In this document: positions 1-7,414 of the stretch, piece by piece
Numbering within the stretch: position 1 is the stretch's first letter
How the letters are laid out: each line of letters starts with the position of its first letter
Assembly (NCBI GenBank): GCA_902490055.1
Contig: CABUCP010000091.1
Span: forward strand, 1 to 9,162
Length of the DNA stretch: 9,162 nucleotides
Source of the DNA: an uncultured Klebsiella sp.
Lineage (GTDB): Bacteria; Pseudomonadota; Gammaproteobacteria; Enterobacterales; Enterobacteriaceae
Reading direction: 5' to 3'
Made by a program: the position numbers and the translations under genes
Notes under the pieces: generated by a model
Seen by the model: the letters and a program-made list of their open reading frames with translations, nothing else
Databases searched by the model: none
What the model was told of the DNA's origin: nothing

Positions 1-1774
1 GAGACTCTTTTGTCTCTTTCGCCACAACCTGAATACCCAGTTCGCCTAACGCGGCAGGATTAGCGAAGCTTGGCGCTTCGGTCATCAGGCACGCGGCCGC
101 GGTGGTTTTCGGGAAGGCGATAACGTCACGGATGTTATCGGTGCCGGTCAGCAGCATGGTCAAACGGTCCAGACCAAATGCCAGGCCTGCGTGCGGCGGG
201 GTACCGTACTTCAGCGCATCCAACAGGAAGCCGAATTTTTCACGCTGTTCTTGTTCGTTAATCCCCAGAATGCCAAACACGGTTTGCTGCATTTCACCGC
301 TGTGAATACGCACTGAACCACCGCCGACTTCGTAGCCGTTGATGACCATATCGTAGGCGTTAGCAACAGCATCTTCCGGAGCGGCTTTCAGCTCGGAGGC
401 GGTCATATCTTTCGGCGAGGTGAACGGGTGGTGCATCGCGGTCAGGCCGCCTTCGCCGTCGTCTTCGAACATCGGGAAATCAATAACCCACAGCGGCGCC
501 CATTTGTTCTCGTCGGTAAGATTCAGGTCTTTACCCAGCTTCAGACGCAGCGCGCCCAGCGCGTCGGCAACCACTTTTTTGTTGTCGGCGCCGAAGAAGA
601 TCATGTCGCCGTCCTGCGCGCCGGTGCGCTCAAGAATGGCTTCAACGATGTCGGCATTGAGGAATTTAGCCACCGGGCTGTTGATGCCTTCCAGGCCTTT
701 CGCACGCTCGGTCACTTTGATATAAGCCAGCCCTTTCGCACCGTAGATCTGCACGAATTTACCGTATTCATCAATCTGCTTACGGGTCAGCGCCGCGCCG
801 CCCGGCACGCGCAGTGCGGCAACGCGGCCTTTGGCGTCGTTAGCCGGGGCGGAGAAGACGGCGAATTCTACCGCTTTCACCAGATCGGCGACATCAACCA
901 GCTCCATCGGGTTACGCAGGTCCGGCTTATCAGAACCGTAACGACGCTCCGCTTCAGCAAAGGTCATCACCGGGAATTTACCGAGGTCTACGCCCTTCAC
1001 GTCCAGCCACAGCTTGTGCACCAGCTCTTCCATCACTTCACGCACCTGCGGCGCGGTCATGAAGGAGGTTTCGACATCAATCTGGGTGAATTCAGGCTGA
1101 CGATCGGCGCGCAGGTCTTCATCGCGGAAGCATTTGACTATCTGATAGTAGCGGTCAAAGCCGGACATCATCAGCAGCTGTTTGAACAGCTGCGGGGATT
1201 GCGGCAGCGCGTAGAATTTACCTTTATGCACGCGTGATGGCACCAGGTAGTCACGCGCGCCTTCCGGGGTGGCTTTGGTCAGCATCGGGGTTTCGATATC
1301 GAGGAAACCGTGGTCATCCATAAAGCGGCGCACGAAGCTGGTGATTTTCGCACGGGTTTTCAGACGCTGAGCCATTTCCGGACGACGCAGATCCAGATAA
1401 CGATATTTCAGGCGCGCTTCTTCGGTGTTGACGTGGTTGGAGTCCAGCGGCAACGCTTCCGCGCGGTTGATGATGGTCAGATCAGACGCCAGCACTTCGA
1501 TTTCGCCGGTGGCCATTTCGCGGTTAACGTTGCGCTCTTCGCGCGCACGCACGGTACCGGTAATTTGGATGCAGAACTCATTACGCAGTTCGGAAGCCAG
1601 TTTTAATGCATCCGCACGATCCGGATCGAAAAACACCTGCACGATGCCTTCACGGTCGCGCATATCGATGAAGATAAGGCTACCGAGATCACGACGACGG
1701 TTGACCCAACCACACAGGGTCACTTGCTGCCCCACGTGGGACTGACGTAGCTGTCCGCAATATTCTGTACGCAT
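1..1774 (-). CDS. aspS: Aspartyl-tRNA synthetase, 3' end cut by window edge
   Basis: Cytosolic class II synthetase that charges tRNA-Asp with aspartate using ATP. The reading frame from ATG at 1774-1772 runs 591 codons to the window edge with no stop. It begins [11 protein letters not shown], typical of bacterial AspRS. An N-terminal OB-fold anticodon-binding domain (about residues 1-105) is followed by the catalytic core. Motif 2 reads [14 protein letters not shown] from residue 216, with the ATP-contacting arginine at 217. Motif 3 reads GLAFGLDRL and ends near Arg537. Both arginines fall at the residue numbers I recall for E. coli AspRS, so there are no internal indels up to there. The start is supported by AAGGGA (1786-1781) six bases upstream. 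The E. coli protein is about 590 residues, so this one has a slightly longer tail (...[10 protein letters not shown] and beyond). It is divergent from yecD. Identification is near certain; only the C-terminus is unseen. Confidence 0.98.
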   Translation of the reverse strand, partial: MRTEYCGQLRQSHVGQQVTLCGWVNRRRDLGSLIFIDMRDREGIVQVFFDPDRADALKLASELRNEFCIQITGTVRAREERNVNREMATGEIEVLASDLTIINRAEALPLDSNHVNTEEARLKYRYLDLRRPEMAQRLKTRAKITSFVRRFMDDHGFLDIETPMLTKATPEGARDYLVPSRVHKGKFYALPQSPQLFKQLLMMSGFDRYYQIVKCFRDEDLRADRQPEFTQIDVETSFMTAPQVREVMEELVHKLWLDVKGVDLGKFPVMTFAEAERRYGSDKPDLRNPMELVDVADLVKAVEFAVFSAPANDAKGRVAALRVPGGAALTRKQIDEYGKFVQIYGAKGLAYIKVTERAKGLEGINSPVAKFLNADIVEAILERTGAQDGDMIFFGADNKKVVADALGALRLKLGKDLNLTDENKWAPLWVIDFPMFEDDGEGGLTAMHHPFTSPKDMTASELKAAPEDAVANAYDMVINGYEVGGGSVRIHSGEMQQTVFGILGINEQEQREKFGFLLDALKYGTPPHAGLAFGLDRLTMLLTGTDNIRDVIAFPKTTAAACLMTEAPSFANPAALGELGIQVVAKETKES

Positions 1775-1793
1775 GAGATATCCCTTAACTTAG

Positions 1794-1844
1794 CCGCAGG
1801 CGGATGTTGCCTGCCTTGCAGGCGACGAGGTCGCAGCTTTGCTG
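1794..1844 (-). promoter_or_regulatory. Structured aspS 5' leader: four small hairpins
   Basis: Between the predicted aspS start site and its ribosome binding site four short inverted repeats follow one another. In plus coordinates they are CAGC/GCTG (1834-1837, 1841-1844), GCGAC/GTCGC (1822-1826, 1830-1834), GCCTGC/GCAGGC (1809-1814, 1818-1823) and CCGC/GCGG (1794-1797, 1800-1803), with loops of 3, 3, 3 and 2 bases. Neighbouring stems share bases 1834 and 1822-1823, so they cannot all form at once. The repeats are seen directly; a regulatory role is inferred. Confidence 0.4.
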
Positions 1845-1874
1845 AATGTCACTACTGACTGAAAAAAGGCGGCT

Positions 1875-1903
1875 ATTATACTGGAAATTCTTGCAGACGA
1901 TAA
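1875..1903 (-). promoter_or_regulatory. Probable sigma-70 promoter of aspS
   Basis: On the minus strand a perfect TATAAT lies at 1880-1875. A weak -35 (TTATCG, 1903-1898) sits 17 bases upstream. Transcription would start near 1868, giving a leader of about 93 bases before the aspS ATG. The -10 is seen directly; the -35 assignment is an inference. Confidence 0.6.
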
Positions 1904-1961
1904 GCCCGACGCAGTTTGTACGCTGCTTTGCTGTGCGCTTATTGTCTGTGCTCACAAAAAT

Positions 1962-1976
1962 TAACAAAATTTGTTA
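1962..1976. promoter_or_regulatory. Perfect 15-base palindrome, possible operator
   Basis: TAACAAA (1962-1968) and TTTGTTA (1970-1976) are exact reverse complements around a single A at 1969. The site lies between the divergent aspS and yecD genes, about 65 bases before the yecD ATG and about 80 bases upstream of the aspS -10. Its size and symmetry fit a dimeric repressor or activator site. I do not recognise the regulator, and no convincing -10/-35 pair for yecD could be placed next to it. Confidence 0.35.
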
Positions 1977-2040
1977 CCCTGGAGCCGAATTAGCAACGGT
2001 ATTGTAGCGGCCTGACAACAGAACAAGATACGGGGATACC

Positions 2041-2607
2041 ATGTTAGAACTCAATGCGAAAAAGACCGCGCTGGTCATTATTGATCTGCAGGAAGGCATT
2101 TTACCTTTTGCCGGCGGGCCGCACCGCGCCGACGAAGTCGTCGCGCGCGCGGCAAAGCTGGCTGAAAAATGCCGTCAACAGGGTTCGCCGGTGATCATGG
2201 TTCGCGTCGGCTGGTCCGCCGATTTCGCCGAAGCGTTAAAACAGCCGGTTGACGTGCAGGCTGGCGCCGCGCAGCTGCCGGACAACTGGTGGACCTACCC
2301 GGTGACGCTTGGCAAGCAGGATAGCGATATTGAAGTGACGAAGCGCCAGTGGGGCGCCTTTTACGGTACCGATCTTGAGCTACAGCTGCGCCGCCGCGGC
2401 ATCGATACCATTATTCTGTGCGGCATCTCAACGAATATTGGCGTTGAATCCACCGCGCGCAACGCCTGGGAGCTCGGCTTCAATTTAATCGTCGCCGAAG
2501 ACGCTTGCAGCGCCGCCTCCGCAGAACAACATCAGGGTAGCATGACGCACATTTTCCCGCGTATCGCCCGCGTGCGCAGCACCGAGGACATTCTCGTCGC
2601 CTTATGA
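2041..2607 (+). CDS. yecD: YecD, isochorismatase-fold hydrolase-like protein lacking the cysteine nucleophile
   Basis: A 188-residue protein of the isochorismatase/cysteine hydrolase superfamily (Rossmann-like alpha/beta fold), full length for YecD. Asp15 in [10 protein letters not shown] and Lys101 in [10 protein letters not shown] occupy the Asp and Lys positions of the usual Asp-Lys-Cys triad. In the third motif, [12 protein letters not shown], the position after T-N-x that holds the nucleophilic Cys in amidase members (RutB, YcaC, PncA types) is Gly134. Cys127 lies earlier, in the strand, and is not the nucleophile position. A cysteine-free site resembles isochorismatases such as EntB and PhzD, so an amidase role is unlikely; the true substrate is unknown. 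The start matches the family N-terminus (MLELNAK), with only a modest GGGGA upstream. Its stop overlaps the yecE start (ATGA), so the two are probably co-translated. Confidence 0.95.
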   Translation: MLELNAKKTALVIIDLQEGILPFAGGPHRADEVVARAAKLAEKCRQQGSPVIMVRVGWSADFAEALKQPVDVQAGAAQLPDNWWTYPVTLGKQDSDIEVTKRQWGAFYGTDLELQLRRRGIDTIILCGISTNIGVESTARNAWELGFNLIVAEDACSAASAEQHQGSMTHIFPRIARVRSTEDILVAL

Positions 2608-3422
2608 TTTATATCGGGCTCCCGCAATGGTCGCACCCTAAATGGGTGCGTCTTGGCATCACCGGCCTTGAAGAGTACGCCCGCCACTTCAACTGCGTGG
2701 AGGGCAATACCACGCTCTATGCCTTACCAAAGGCCGAGATCGTCGAACGCTGGTACCAGCAAACCCACGATGACTTTCGTTTTTGTTTTAAATTCCCGGC
2801 AACCATTTCGCATCAGGCGTCGCTGCGCGACTGCGATGATTTATGCCATGAGTTTTTCACCCGTCTGGCGCCGCTGGAATCGCGCATCGGTCAGTACTGG
2901 CTACAGTTACCTGCCGCCTTCGGCCCGCGCGACCTCCCTGCCCTGTGGCGTTTTCTCGAGACGCTACCGAAAAACTTCACTTACGGCGTCGAAGTTCGCC
3001 ACCCTGAGTTTTTCAGCAAAGGTGACGCCGAACAGCAGCTTAATCGCGGGCTGCATCAGCGTAACGTGAATCGGGTAATCCTCGACAGCCGCCCGGTACA
3101 TAGCGCCGTCGCGCGCAACCCAGCGATGATCGACGCGCAGAAAAAGAAGCCCAAAGTGCCTGTGCATGCGGTCATGACCGCCCGGCAGCCGATGGTACGT
3201 TTTATCGGCAGCGACAATATGGCGCAGAACCGCGAATTGTTTCGCGTCTGGCTACAGACGCTGCCCAAATGGCAGCAATCAGCCACGCCGTGGCTTTTCC
3301 TGCATACGCCGGATATTGCTCAGGCGCCTGAACTAGTCGATAACCTCTGGCAAGATCTGCGCGCCGCGCTGCCGGAAGTAGGCCCTGCGCCGTCAATTCC
3401 GCAGCAATCCTCGCTTTTCTGA
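2604..3422 (+). CDS. yecE: YecE, DUF72 (COG1801) TIM-barrel protein
   Basis: A 272-residue DUF72 family protein, typical in length. The start [14 protein letters not shown], the segment [13 protein letters not shown] (about residues 57-69) and [11 protein letters not shown] (about 127-137) are characteristic of this TIM-barrel family, annotated only as sugar-isomerase-like. The biochemical activity is not established. The ATG overlaps the yecD stop by four bases. The nearest purine-rich stretch (GAGGAC, 2584-2589) is too far upstream to be a good Shine-Dalgarno site, so translation probably depends on coupling to yecD. No membrane segment or signal peptide is visible. The last residues, QQSSLF, resemble the Q-x-x-L-F peptide by which polymerases and repair proteins bind the beta sliding clamp (see findings). 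Confidence 0.94.
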   Translation: MIYIGLPQWSHPKWVRLGITGLEEYARHFNCVEGNTTLYALPKAEIVERWYQQTHDDFRFCFKFPATISHQASLRDCDDLCHEFFTRLAPLESRIGQYWLQLPAAFGPRDLPALWRFLETLPKNFTYGVEVRHPEFFSKGDAEQQLNRGLHQRNVNRVILDSRPVHSAVARNPAMIDAQKKKPKVPVHAVMTARQPMVRFIGSDNMAQNRELFRVWLQTLPKWQQSATPWLFLHTPDIAQAPELVDNLWQDLRAALPEVGPAPSIPQQSSLF

Positions 3423-3427
3423 TATCC

Positions 3428-3436
3428 TGCTATGAT
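3428..3436 (+). promoter_or_regulatory. Candidate extended -10 promoter for yecN
   Basis: TGC (3428-3430) directly precedes TATGAT (3431-3436), matching the extended -10 form TGn-TATAAT with one mismatch. It sits just after the yecE stop and about 40 bases before the yecN ATG. No good -35 is seen, which extended -10 promoters can tolerate. It would let yecN-cmoA-cmoB be expressed apart from yecDE. Confidence 0.4.
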
Positions 3437-3475
3437 AGTCGGAGCCACCTGACATAATTAAAGGGAGTTTTGGGT

Positions 3476-3871
3476 ATGGTCAGCGCGCTGTATGCGGTTT
3501 TGGGTGCGTTATTGCTAATCAAGTTTTCCTTCGACGTGGTACGTTTGCGCACGCAGTACCGCGTCGGCTACGGCGACGGCGGGTTTAGCGAGCTGCAGGT
3601 CGCGATTCGCGTTCACGGCAATGCCGTGGAATACGTCCCGATCGGGCTTATCTTACTGCTGTTCATGGAAATGAACGGCGCGCTAACCTGGATGGTGCAC
3701 GTCTGCGGTATTTTGCTGATTACCGGGCGCCTGATGCACTCCTACGGTTTTCATCATCGTCTGTACCGCTGGCGGCGTTCAGGAATGAGCGCCACCTGGT
3801 GCTCGCTGTTGCTGATGGTGCTGGCTAACCTGTGGTATATGCCCTGGGAGTTGGTTTTCTCCCTGCGTTAG
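3476..3871 (+). CDS. yecN: YecN, MAPEG-family inner membrane protein
   Basis: A 131-residue integral membrane protein of the MAPEG family (membrane-associated proteins in eicosanoid and glutathione metabolism). Four hydrophobic segments lie at roughly residues 1-20, 53-68, 73-90 and 106-125. The signature AIRVHGNAVEYVP (about 43-55), with Arg45, Asn49, Glu52 and Pro55, matches the conserved loop of the family, and GRLMHSYG follows near 84-91. Eukaryotic relatives conjugate or isomerise with glutathione; the substrate of the bacterial YecN group is unknown. AGGGAG (3462-3467) lies eight bases before ATG 3476. An in-frame TTG at 3470 would be only two bases from it, so the ATG is chosen. It sits 53 bases after yecE and 39 before cmoA. 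Confidence 0.93.
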   Translation: MVSALYAVLGALLLIKFSFDVVRLRTQYRVGYGDGGFSELQVAIRVHGNAVEYVPIGLILLLFMEMNGALTWMVHVCGILLITGRLMHSYGFHHRLYRWRRSGMSATWCSLLLMVLANLWYMPWELVFSLR

Positions 3872-5667
<1,796 letters not shown>

Positions 5668-5700
5668 CGTACCCTCTCCTGATAGCCACGTGTGCTGGAT

Positions 5701-5733
5701 AAAAAAAGGCCCCTGTTGAAATTGCAGGGGCCT
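5701..5733 (-). terminator. Rho-independent terminator of cutC/micL
   Basis: A perfect 9-base-pair stem (plus strand AGGCCCCTG at 5707-5715, CAGGGGCCT at 5725-5733) with a 9-base loop. On the minus strand it is followed by a run of seven U (5707-5701, the first base lying in the stem). The plus strand has no T run after the stem, so it should terminate only leftward transcription from cutC and micL. Confidence 0.9.
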
Positions 5734-6020
5734 GGTACGGGCAATCATCATATTGGGCGACATGATGTGCAGCAAAAAACGTTGAGCTGCGCGGCCTAAC
5801 CGCGCGCGGCAGAAATAATCTGTCTCATTTCCGCCACCGCTTCGCCATTAACGGCATAGCGGCAATATTCATCGGCATCGGCGTCGGTGGACATCGATAG
5901 TCCCGGATTACGAAAGCGCATCGGCGATGGCAACCATTGCCCCGCGGAGCTATGCACTTCTTTGACGCCCGCCTGCAAAAATTGTTGCAGATTGGCAGCC
6001 CGCACTCCCGCTCCGGCCAT
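5701..6020 (-). ncRNA. micL: MicL-like sigma-E-dependent small RNA overlapping the cutC 3' end
   Basis: In E. coli, MicL is transcribed from a sigma-E promoter inside cutC, ends at the terminator after cutC (a transcript of about 300 nt), is processed to a short 3' form of about 80 nt and silences lpp mRNA. The same parts are present here. There is a sigma-E-like promoter within cutC (6054-6026), a predicted start near 6020 and a strong minus-strand terminator ending at about 5701, giving about 320 nt. The 3' portion contains GCCC-GUACCAG (5742-5732, minus strand). This pairs with the recalled E. coli lpp codons for Leu-Val-Leu-Gly, leaving one lpp U unpaired. Boundaries and processing are inferred; the parts are seen in the sequence. 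Confidence 0.75.
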
Positions 6021-6539
6021 AATGATTGGAGTATCACCCAGCGCAATTAGTTCCATAATTTTTGCAAGACCTTGTTCCGCTGTCGGCTGCTGGCCGGAAG
6101 TGAGGATCCGCGCAACGCCCAATTCAGCAAGAGAAAACCAGGCCTGGCGCGGGTCGGCGCACATATCAAAGGCCCGGTGGAAGGTCACCGCCAGCGGGCC
6201 TGCCGCTGCCATAATTTTTTCCATGCGGGCGATATCAACCTGGCCGTCAGCATTAAGAACGCCAATAACCAACCCGGGAAATCCCAACTCCCTGACCGTC
6301 GCCACATCATCCAGCATGGCGGCAAACTCGCCGGTGGTGTAGCAAAAATCGCCGCCGCGCGGGCGAATAATGGGATGAACCGGGATCGAGACTTTTTCTC
6401 GCACCGAACGCAGAACGCCCAGCGATGGCGTTAAACCGCCCTCCTGCGGCGCGGCGCACAGCTCGACGCGATCGGCGCCGCGCCGCTGCGCCTCTAGCGC
6501 ACACTCCATGCTATAGCAGCAGACTTCCAGCAACGTCAT
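5796..6539 (-). CDS. cutC: CutC family protein (copper homeostasis-named TIM-barrel)
   Basis: A 247-residue soluble TIM-barrel protein of the CutC family, one residue shorter than the E. coli protein as I recall it. Diagnostic segments are [13 protein letters not shown] (residues 3-15), [10 protein letters not shown] (21-30), [13 protein letters not shown] (55-67), TFHRAFDMC (119-127) and EVHSSAG (194-200). The name comes from a copper-sensitivity phenotype in E. coli later traced to the overlapping MicL sRNA, so the protein's own reaction is unknown. ATG 6539-6537 is preferred because GGAG (6549-6546) lies six bases upstream and the protein then begins as in E. coli. In-frame ATG codons at 6551 and 6560 and a GTG at 6569 would add up to ten residues. 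It lies 76 bases after yecM, probably in one transcript, and stops with TAG before a strong terminator. Confidence 0.96.
   Translation of the reverse strand: MTLLEVCCYSMECALEAQRRGADRVELCAAPQEGGLTPSLGVLRSVREKVSIPVHPIIRPRGGDFCYTTGEFAAMLDDVATVRELGFPGLVIGVLNADGQVDIARMEKIMAAAGPLAVTFHRAFDMCADPRQAWFSLAELGVARILTSGQQPTAEQGLAKIMELIALGDTPIIMAGAGVRAANLQQFLQAGVKEVHSSAGQWLPSPMRFRNPGLSMSTDADADEYCRYAVNGEAVAEMRQIISAARG
6026..6054 (-). promoter_or_regulatory. Sigma-E-type promoter of micL inside cutC
   Basis: On the minus strand GGAACT (6054-6049), made by the cutC codons Met162-Glu163-Leu164, is followed 18 bases later by TCCAA (6030-6026). This matches the sigma-E consensus GGAACTT-N16-GTCTAA in spacing, with a perfect first six bases of the -35 and one mismatch within TCTAA. 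Its place relative to the cutC end fits the known E. coli MicL promoter. Confidence 0.7.
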
Positions 6540-6615
6540 TCCCTTCTCCATTTTCTTCATGGGCAACACAGCATGTCACGAATTACCATCACAGAAGCCG
6601 TGCCGCTTCACACTG

Positions 6616-7185
6616 TTAAGCATCGGCTTGCTCACTGGCGATGATTTGTTCGATCGACCAGGGATGAAATTTGATGGTCACTTTGCCGTCGCTCACCGCC
6701 AGCGTAGGGTTCGGCAAACGCTCGCGCTCCCCTTTCGGCGAACTGGTTTTCACGAAAATCCCCGGCTGACTGAGCCCATCATCAGCAAGTAGCGCCAGCG
6801 CGCGGGCGTTCAAGGTTTCCGGGTCACCCGGCAGCACAATTTCGATATGTTCCCAGCCTTCGTGCGGATAGCGTTTTTCCCCCGGCCAGGGGAGCTCTAC
6901 CACCGTAAAGCGCCAATGAGCGATGCAGATAGGCTCTGCGAGTGTGAACAGGCAAATGGGTCGGCCATTAATTAGGTTTTCCGATAGCAGCGTGCCACAG
7001 CGTTCCAGCCCCTGACGCCAGCGCTCCGCCGTTGTATTTTGATGGCAGCGTAGCGAAATATGATCGGCCTCCAGCGGCGCGATATCCAGCCCCAGACGAT
7101 CCGCCAGCGCCTGTAGAGCATCGCTAAAACGCGGTAAATCTGCGGAAATATCATTCAGTTCATCAATTTGCTGCCAGTTCGCCAT
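6616..7185 (-). CDS. yecM: YecM, VOC/glyoxalase-fold protein
   Basis: A 189-residue protein of the YecM family, whose solved structure has the vicinal-oxygen-chelate (glyoxalase-like) fold. Likely metal ligands include His42 in ADHISLRCHQN and His113 in EGWEHIEIVLPG. The stretch VVELPWPGEKRYPHEGW (about residues 95-111) is strongly conserved. The substrate and reaction are unknown; a metal-dependent isomerase or hydrolase is a guess from the fold. ATG 7185-7183 has GAGG (7195-7192) six bases upstream. It is divergent from argS and followed after 76 bases by cutC, so the two probably form an operon ending at the terminator at 5701-5733. Length is normal (E. coli about 188). Confidence 0.95.
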   Translation of the reverse strand: MANWQQIDELNDISADLPRFSDALQALADRLGLDIAPLEADHISLRCHQNTTAERWRQGLERCGTLLSENLINGRPICLFTLAEPICIAHWRFTVVELPWPGEKRYPHEGWEHIEIVLPGDPETLNARALALLADDGLSQPGIFVKTSSPKGERERLPNPTLAVSDGKVTIKFHPWSIEQIIASEQADA

Positions 7186-7214
7186 CTTGCGCCTCGGTCA
7201 TCGCTAAAAAGGCT

Positions 7215-7243
7215 AATTTATCCTGTTTCATGGTCCCGACCAA
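7215..7243 (-). promoter_or_regulatory. Weak candidate promoter for yecM-cutC
   Basis: On the minus strand TTGGTC (7243-7238) and TAAATT (7220-7215) are separated by 17 bases, about 30 bases before the yecM ATG. Both hexamers match sigma-70 only partly, so this is a tentative placement. Confidence 0.3.
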
Positions 7244-7314
7244 CCAGCAATCTGTGTCGTGGAATGACGAATGGTTATTCATTAAGCGTGCCGCTTTACA
7301 ACTCGTGCGCGGTG

Positions 7315-7343
7315 CTGACGGCTGGGCGCAAATGCAGTATACT
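7315..7343 (+). promoter_or_regulatory. Probable sigma-70 promoter of argS
   Basis: CTGACG (7315-7320) and TATACT (7338-7343) are 17 bases apart, with four and five matches to the sigma-70 hexamers. Transcription would start near 7350 and give a leader of about 65 bases before the GTG start of argS. Confidence 0.6.
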
Positions 7344-7367
7344 CCCGCCTTAATTTGTCCATGTTCC

Positions 7368-7395
7368 GGCGCCGCCCCGCAGGGGTTGTCGCGCC
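7368..7395 (+). promoter_or_regulatory. Hairpin in the argS leader
   Basis: GGCGC (7368-7372) can pair with GCGCC (7391-7395), enclosing CCCC (7375-7378) and GGGG (7382-7385) with a GCA loop. It lies about nine bases before the AAGG ribosome binding site of argS. The following bases are TTAAAA, so it is not an intrinsic terminator. A role in controlling argS translation is possible but unproven. Confidence 0.35.
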
Positions 7396-7414
7396 TTAAA
7401 AGTAAGGTATTCCG

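Noticed and set aside
428..1237. Open frame of 269 codons on the plus strand opposite aspS
   Set aside because: It lies opposite intact AspRS coding sequence, has His/Phe/Gln-rich low-information composition and no family match I recognise; it is a shadow of the aspS codon pattern.
1946..1956. CRP-like site in TGTGCTCACA
   Set aside because: The TGTG and CACA half-sites lack the six-base spacer of the TGTGA-N6-TCACA consensus.
1785..1967. Possible 60-residue minus-strand peptide upstream of aspS
   Set aside because: Its start lies upstream of the predicted aspS promoter and its frame crosses the -10 and the leader hairpins. No ribosome binding site or protein-like conservation is evident.
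5701..5733. Bidirectional terminator serving both cmoB and cutC
   Set aside because: The plus strand has GGTACGGG after the stem instead of a T run, so only the minus-strand function is supported.
6594..6609. Hairpin GAAGC/GCTTC between yecM and cutC as a terminator
   Set aside because: The stem is only five base pairs and has no U run on either strand; yecM and cutC are more likely co-transcribed.
7284..7296. Inverted repeat AAGCG-TGC-CGCTT upstream of the argS promoter as an operator
   Set aside because: A five-base arm is short enough to occur by chance in this composition, and no matching regulator is known to me.
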